The notes beneath the pieces are model-generated. The model saw only the letters and a program-made list of their open reading frames with translations. It did not search any database and had not been told where the DNA came from. The translations under genes and the position numbers were made by a program. 64,000 bases of DNA from contig NC_054535.1 in assembly GCF_017654505.1 (NCBI RefSeq), forward strand, positions 45,468,164 through 45,532,163, in the 5' to 3' direction. This document shows, piece by piece, positions 59,451-64,000 of the stretch. The first letter of the stretch is position 1, and each line of letters starts with the position of its first letter. The stretch comes from Polyodon spathula. Lineage: Eukaryota > Chordata > Actinopteri > Acipenseriformes > Polyodontidae.

Positions 59451-60179
59451 AGTGAGCCAAAAGTTGTGCCATATACAGACTGTAATTATTGGTCATGGAC
59501 ACACTGGCAGTATTCAGATCCACCACCTGAATAGACTGCATAGAGTATACCTTTATTTCTGCATAAAGGGTGGATGCCTTAATAGTATGACATCTCAGGA
59601 ATTATGGAGATTTATCCCAGCTGTGATGTGGCATCCGATACAGCAGACGCTCCACTGTACAACAACTTACGCCTTGTATCCTTTTTTTGAACTGAGTTTG
59701 AATTAATGGTTACTTAAGAAACATGGAAGTAAGTTATATTCAATGGAAGATATTTTAGAGAACTGTAATTTCTTGGTTCTGGTCTGAATGAAAAAAGTAG
59801 CTAAGCAGAGCTGTCAGGCGGAAGAATAAGCATCGGGTTTGCAGCGTAAACAGAATGATGCAACATCTGCATACATTATAAATGTTTTAGTTGCCAAAAT
59901 TCTCCATGTATTTATTTAATGTAGCTTGTGATGTGAGTAATATGTATATTAGAACATTAGAATGTGTATATACTTAAAAGGACAGTTGTCATCTCGCATT
60001 TTAGAGTGAATGTGCCTTTTTAAGTTTGTACTTTTAAAAAAAGAAAGTCTGTATGGAACTTTTCTATACTCGGTTTCTTTGGCGACAGTATAGATCAGTT
60101 TAATAAATATCAAACTTTTTCAATTGATCAAAACAGACTTTAAGGATTATGTTTAAGTTTTGTGAATAGGGCACCATAA
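59451..60179. other. Non-coding sequence
   Basis: No exon or element recognised. Confidence 0.3.
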
Positions 60180-60383
60180 CCCTTATAAAATAATTTTTGC
60201 ACTGTATTTTGGCAGTTTTCCCATGGTTGTACCATGCATTTACCGTAGTTTACCCTTGTTTGCCATGTTTATTAATGCTTTACCATACCTCACTATTCTT
60301 TATGCCTACCTATGCTTTAGCGTGATTTCATTATGCTTTATTACAGGTTGCTATGCTCTTACTATGGTACATTTTTATAAGGG
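60180..60383. mobile_element. Possible MITE with degenerate internal repeats
   Basis: CCCTTATAAAA at 60180-60190 and TTTTATAAGGG at 60373-60383 are inverted repeats. Between them many TTTACCATG / TATGCTTTA-like words recur every 10 to 17 bases. No coding capacity. Confidence 0.5.
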
Positions 60384-60888
60384 AGCTCTGGGATTCCCAG
60401 CTCACTCCTTGCAGTTCCAATTTTATGTGTTACTGTGATTTTGTTTTTTCAAGCAGACAGCCTGAATGCACTCTGTGAATAAGGATACATTGCTTATAAT
60501 GGTCACACTCCAGTAAATTAATTTCTAACCTGACATGTCTTCATCTTCATCAAAGGTGAGATAACTAGATGTATGCTACGATATGACTGAAGTATTTCAT
60601 TTGCAGGCTGGTTAACCAGGGTTTTTTGTTCACCCAATTCAAAACACTGCCACATCACCTGAGACTTGAGCCTCTACATTACATGTGATAAATTAAAAAT
60701 AGTACATGAAGATACTCAGACACCATACTGTCAGATATATTCAAGCTGTCTGGCCGGCTGTCTCAAAATTAATAAGTCACAAAATACCTTCTGTTACTTC
60801 AGACCATGCTTGTGGAGTAGATATTCTTGATATTTTTAAAACTTGATTCAATTTAACTTTAAGTTATGATGACTGTTATATATATATA
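60384..60888. other. Non-coding sequence
   Basis: No exon recognised. Confidence 0.3.
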
Positions 60889-62304
60889 CACTGAACAAAA
60901 ATATAAATGCAACATGTAAAGTGTTGGTCCCATGTTTCATGAGCTGAAATAAAAGATCCCAGAAATTTTCCATACGCACAAGTTTATTTCTCTCAAAATT
61001 TGTGCCCAAATTTGTTTACATTCCTTTTAGTGAGCATTTCTCCTTTGCCAAGATAATCCATCCACCAGACAGGTGTGGCTTATCAAGAAGCTGATTAAAC
61101 AGCGTGATCATTACACAGGTGCCACCTTGTGCTGGGGACAATAAAAGGCCACTCTAAAATGTTCAGTTTTGTCACACAACACAATGCCAAAGATTGTCTC
61201 AAGTTTTGAGGGAGGGTGCAATTGGCATGCTGACTGCAGGAATGTCCACCAGAGCTGTTGCCAGAGAATTGAATGTTCATTTCTCTACCATAATCCGCCT
61301 CCAACGTTGTTTTAGAGAATTTGGCAGTACGTCTAACCGGCCTCACAACCGCAGACCACGTGTTACCATGTCAGCCCAGGACCTCCACATCCGGCTTTTT
61401 CACCGCTGTATCGTCTGAGACCAGCCACGCGGACAGCTGATGAAACTGTGGGTTTGCACAACCTAAGAATTTCTGCATAAACTGTCAGAAACCGTCTCAG
61501 GGAAGCTCATCTGCGTGCTTCAGTGGGCAAATGCTCACCTTCGATGGCCACTGGCACGCTAGAGAAGTGTGCTCTTCACGGATGAATCCCGGATTCAGTT
61601 GTACGGGGCAGATGGCAGTCAGCATGTACGCCGTCGTGTGGGCGAGCGGTTTGCTGATGTCAGCATTGTGAACAGAGTGCCCCATGGTGGAGGTGGGGAT
61701 ATGGTATGGGCAGGCATAAGCTACGGACAACAAACACAATTGCATTTTATCTATTTGAATGCACAGAGATACCGTGACGAGATCCTGAGGCCCATTGTCG
61801 TGCCATTCATCCGCCGCCATCACCTAATGTTTCGGCATGATAATGCATGGCCCCATGTCGCAAGGATCTGTACACAATTCCTGGAAGCTGAAAATGTCCC
61901 AGTTCTTCCATGGAATGCATACTCACCAGAAGTGTCACCCATTGAGCATGTTTGGGATGCTCTGGATTGACGTGATCCAGCAACTTCGCACAGCCATTGA
62001 AGAGTAGTTGGACCATTCCACAGGCCACAATCAACAGCCTGATCAACTCTATGTGAAGATGTGTCGCGCTACATGAGGCAAATGGTGGTCACACCAGATA
62101 TTGACTGGTTTTCTGATCCACGCCCCTACATTTTTTTTTTAAGGTATCTGTGACCAACAGATGCTTATCTGTATTCCCAGTCATGTGAAATCCATAGATC
62201 AGGGCCTAATGAATTTATTTCAGTTGACTGATTTCCTTATATTAACTTTAACTCAGTAAAATCTTTGAAATTGCTGAATGTTGCGTTTATATTTTTGTTC
62301 AGTG
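60889..62304 (+). mobile_element. Tc1-like transposon, full length, with terminal repeats and TA flanks
   Basis: The ends CACTGAACAAAAATATAAAT and ATTTTTGTTCAGTG are inverted and flanked by TA. The transposase starts with ATG at about 61184 and shifts frame at once. It continues as GAIGMLTAGMSTRAVARELN (helix-turn-helix) and has further shifts near 61400-61560. Then 61569-61970 is open, with LFTDESRIQLYG (first Asp), RHDNAWPH (second Asp) and SPIEHVWDALD (Glu). The spacing is exactly 34 residues between the last two, so the triad is intact. It ends TGA at 61968-61970, earlier than usual. Confidence 0.92.
61184..61970 (+). pseudogene. Tc1-like (DD34E) transposase pseudogene
   Basis: All three catalytic residues are present in the last 134 codons. 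The N-terminal half is broken by frameshifts, for instance just after MPKI and before the DDE frame. An early stop after VWDALD removes the C-terminal tail, whose remains (RQMVVTPDIDWFSDP) can be read up to about 62120. Confidence 0.85.
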
Positions 62305-62324
62305 TATATATATACATATAGTAT

Positions 62325-62545
62325 AGTATCGGGTATGACCTCCCTGAGCATTAACACAATCTTGTCTATGCGTCAATGGTGCCCTGATCAGGATAAATAA
62401 TTTTTTTTCTTCCTGTGCAGCTGCAGCCAGTTGACGAAGGTTGGCTGGTCGCAGTTGTCTCCTGTGGATGGCACTGGCGATTTGGTACCACAGATGTTCT
62501 ATTGGACTCGGATCAGAAGACAAAGCTAGATGTGCAATTACTAGT
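62325..62545 (-). mobile_element. Fragment of a second Tc1-like transposase (C-terminus, minus strand)
   Basis: The minus strand reads SSDPSPIEHLWYQIASAIHR and LRPANLRQLAAAAQEE. It ends QDCVNAQGGHTRY, the usual tail of Tc1/IS630-type transposases. The catalytic Glu is present but both Asp are missing. It abuts the preceding transposon in a TA-rich junction. Confidence 0.75.
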
Positions 62546-63558
62546 TCCATAGGGTTTTTACTATATTTGGTTACACTGGTTATTCATTCTCATCACCTGC
62601 AGCATAATGCAACATGATCATGTGGTTCCATTGCTGCTGCTTCTGTGTCTATTAAGGAAACAAACCAACATGCAGTGGTTAAACAGTATGTCTTTTCTGG
62701 AGGTATAAACTAGAGCAGGATGTGAATGAAATTGATTAGCAAATGTACTATGTGGTATTTTCATATGCGTTCATATGTTTGTTTCCTATACCTGAATAGA
62801 GCTTGTGACTAAGTTCACCAAGTTGCAATTAAGTGGGCACAAGCAAGACAATGCTGGCAACAACTAGCAAAAAAGATGCATAAAATACATCTTAAATAAA
62901 GCTTGCAGTGATATTATTAATACAGATTACACTGGTCTACCTGTACAGGGTGGACTTGAAACATGAGAAAGCAGTTAATAATATTGACAGTGGAGGAAGG
63001 TTTGCTGGGAATCAAGATTTTTTTTTATTATTTTTAGCTGGGAGCAAGCTCTTGAATTAATGAGTCATTGCTAAGTTACAAAATAACAATAAGAATGTTT
63101 GCTATCCACAGGCCTTGTGAGAATTAGAACTCTGTACTGTAGTTCCGACTGTGCCCTGCTTCTGGTTGCGTAATACTTAGGGCTTGAAGTTTTTGGGTTT
63201 TATTTTTGATCACATGACATCCCTTTAAACCTATTTTGAGCCGATTCTGTTTCCTAATTAAACTCAGAAAAAGCTGTTAATTACAAAACAATGTCACTTG
63301 TTTTACCTTCATATCTTGACTGAGCCGGATTCAGTTTTTGCTTATTTTTGATTTCAAACAGACGTGACACATTACATTAATTGCTCATTGCTGATCCTAA
63401 TTGCATTTCATCTTGCAGTCGCCTACTTTATCGTGCATTTGTTATTTTCACTCATTCAACAGAGTTGTCCTGACAGATTTTCTTTTCAGCATCAGCAAGG
63501 GAAAACATATTCTTAAACCCAGTTTAAAATTTGTGTTTTTCTCTTTATTTTGCTGTAG
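62546..63558. other. Non-coding sequence
   Basis: No element or convincing exon recognised. Confidence 0.3.
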
Positions 63559-63579
63559 AGACAGCTTAACAACTACCAG
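63559..63579 (+). CDS. Putative 21-nt microexon (possible FAM13A)
   Basis: A strong pyrimidine tract and TGCTGTAG acceptor precede AGACAGCTTAACAACTACCAG, which is followed by a GTAATA donor. The 21 bases preserve reading phase. Entered in phase 2 (after ...AG) they encode (R/S)DSLTTT and end again in phase 2 with AG, so they could sit between either FAM13A upstream exon and the shared downstream exon. No homologue is known to me, and chance splice signals are possible. Confidence 0.25.
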
Positions 63580-64000
63580 GTAATATTTAGTTCAACCAAA
63601 AAAAAAAAAAAAATCCATATAGTCTTAACTGTTTGAGTTACTGAAGGGAGATTTTTTTAGTTCACCTTGTTGGCCAGAGAAACCTACTGGAAACGTTGGT
63701 GGCTCAACAGGAAGCAAACCTGAGCTTGGTGGAGCAAGCAATATATATATTTAGAGTATGTGATCTGTGTTTAATTGACACGCACAGTGATGAGCCTGGA
63801 ATTACACCCCTTGAGAAGTCAGCTAAAAGTTTGCCTTCTTATATATAATATGTTGGATGCAATAACCATAGCAGACAAAGCTCTTAAATGATTTGAACTT
63901 GTTTTTATAAGGATGAACTTTTTTTTCTTTTAAATACGATTTCACAGTGGAATAAACCTTATTCCCATTGCCAGAGCTGCATTCTATTATGATGCAGGGT
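63580..64000. other. Non-coding sequence to the right edge
   Basis: A poly-A run at 63598-63614 and a T-run near 63920. Nothing else recognised. Confidence 0.3.

Overview
The window is vertebrate nuclear DNA, most likely from a ray-finned fish. It is AT-rich, with short exons in long introns, many microsatellites and a dense mix of transposons typical of fish (Tc1-like, DIRS, PIF/Harbinger, piggyBac, hAT, Crypton-like, tRNA-SINE, L2/CR1-type and RLE-type LINEs, Gypsy). A non-teleost lineage such as sturgeon or paddlefish is an inference from the style of the proline-rich LTR element and the repeats. It is not proven. No RNA gene, CRISPR array or bacterial feature is visible.

Region 1 (1 to about 19.5 kb, + strand) holds the remains of a CUB/trypsin polyprotease of the ovochymase type. 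The exon order is CUB end, CUB, trypsin start, trypsin end, CUB, CUB, trypsin. The copy looks dead: an in-frame TGA, several stops plus a frameshift in one CUB exon, a frameshift and a lost cysteine in the last trypsin exon, and two trypsin exons fused by loss of the intron. Its introns carry an L2/CR1-type LINE, solo LTRs, a Tc1 relic and a 4.5 kb DIRS element.

Region 2 (about 24 to 54 kb and probably beyond, + strand) is FAM13A, a RhoGAP-family gene. The recognised parts are the first coding exon (MGAGALAI start), the exon opening the RhoGAP domain, the exon closing it, a downstream Ser-rich exon, and the separate first exon of the short isoform (MACKIIPLQ start). The two alternative upstream exons end in the same phase and both in AG, as expected if they share a downstream acceptor. 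The RhoGAP-opening exon carries a one-base frameshift, and the central RhoGAP exons were not found. The long isoform of this copy may therefore be lost while the short form persists, or the assembly may contain errors. A possible phase-preserving 21-nt microexon lies at 63.56 kb.

The introns and flanks of FAM13A hold a 31-bp minisatellite with a 62-bp higher-order unit, a large inverted repeat, a piggyBac-type nonautonomous element with TTAA duplications, solo LTRs, RLE-bearing LINE fragments, a 1.6 kb TIR element with a Myb/SANT-like remnant, a hAT MITE with a perfect 8-bp duplication, SINEs, a Crypton/DUF3504-like fragment, an internally deleted Gypsy element and several Tc1-like copies. 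I found no clearly new multi-gene system. The most informative signals are the decaying ovochymase, the FAM13A dual-promoter structure with its frameshift, and several elements whose exact target-site duplications can be read directly.
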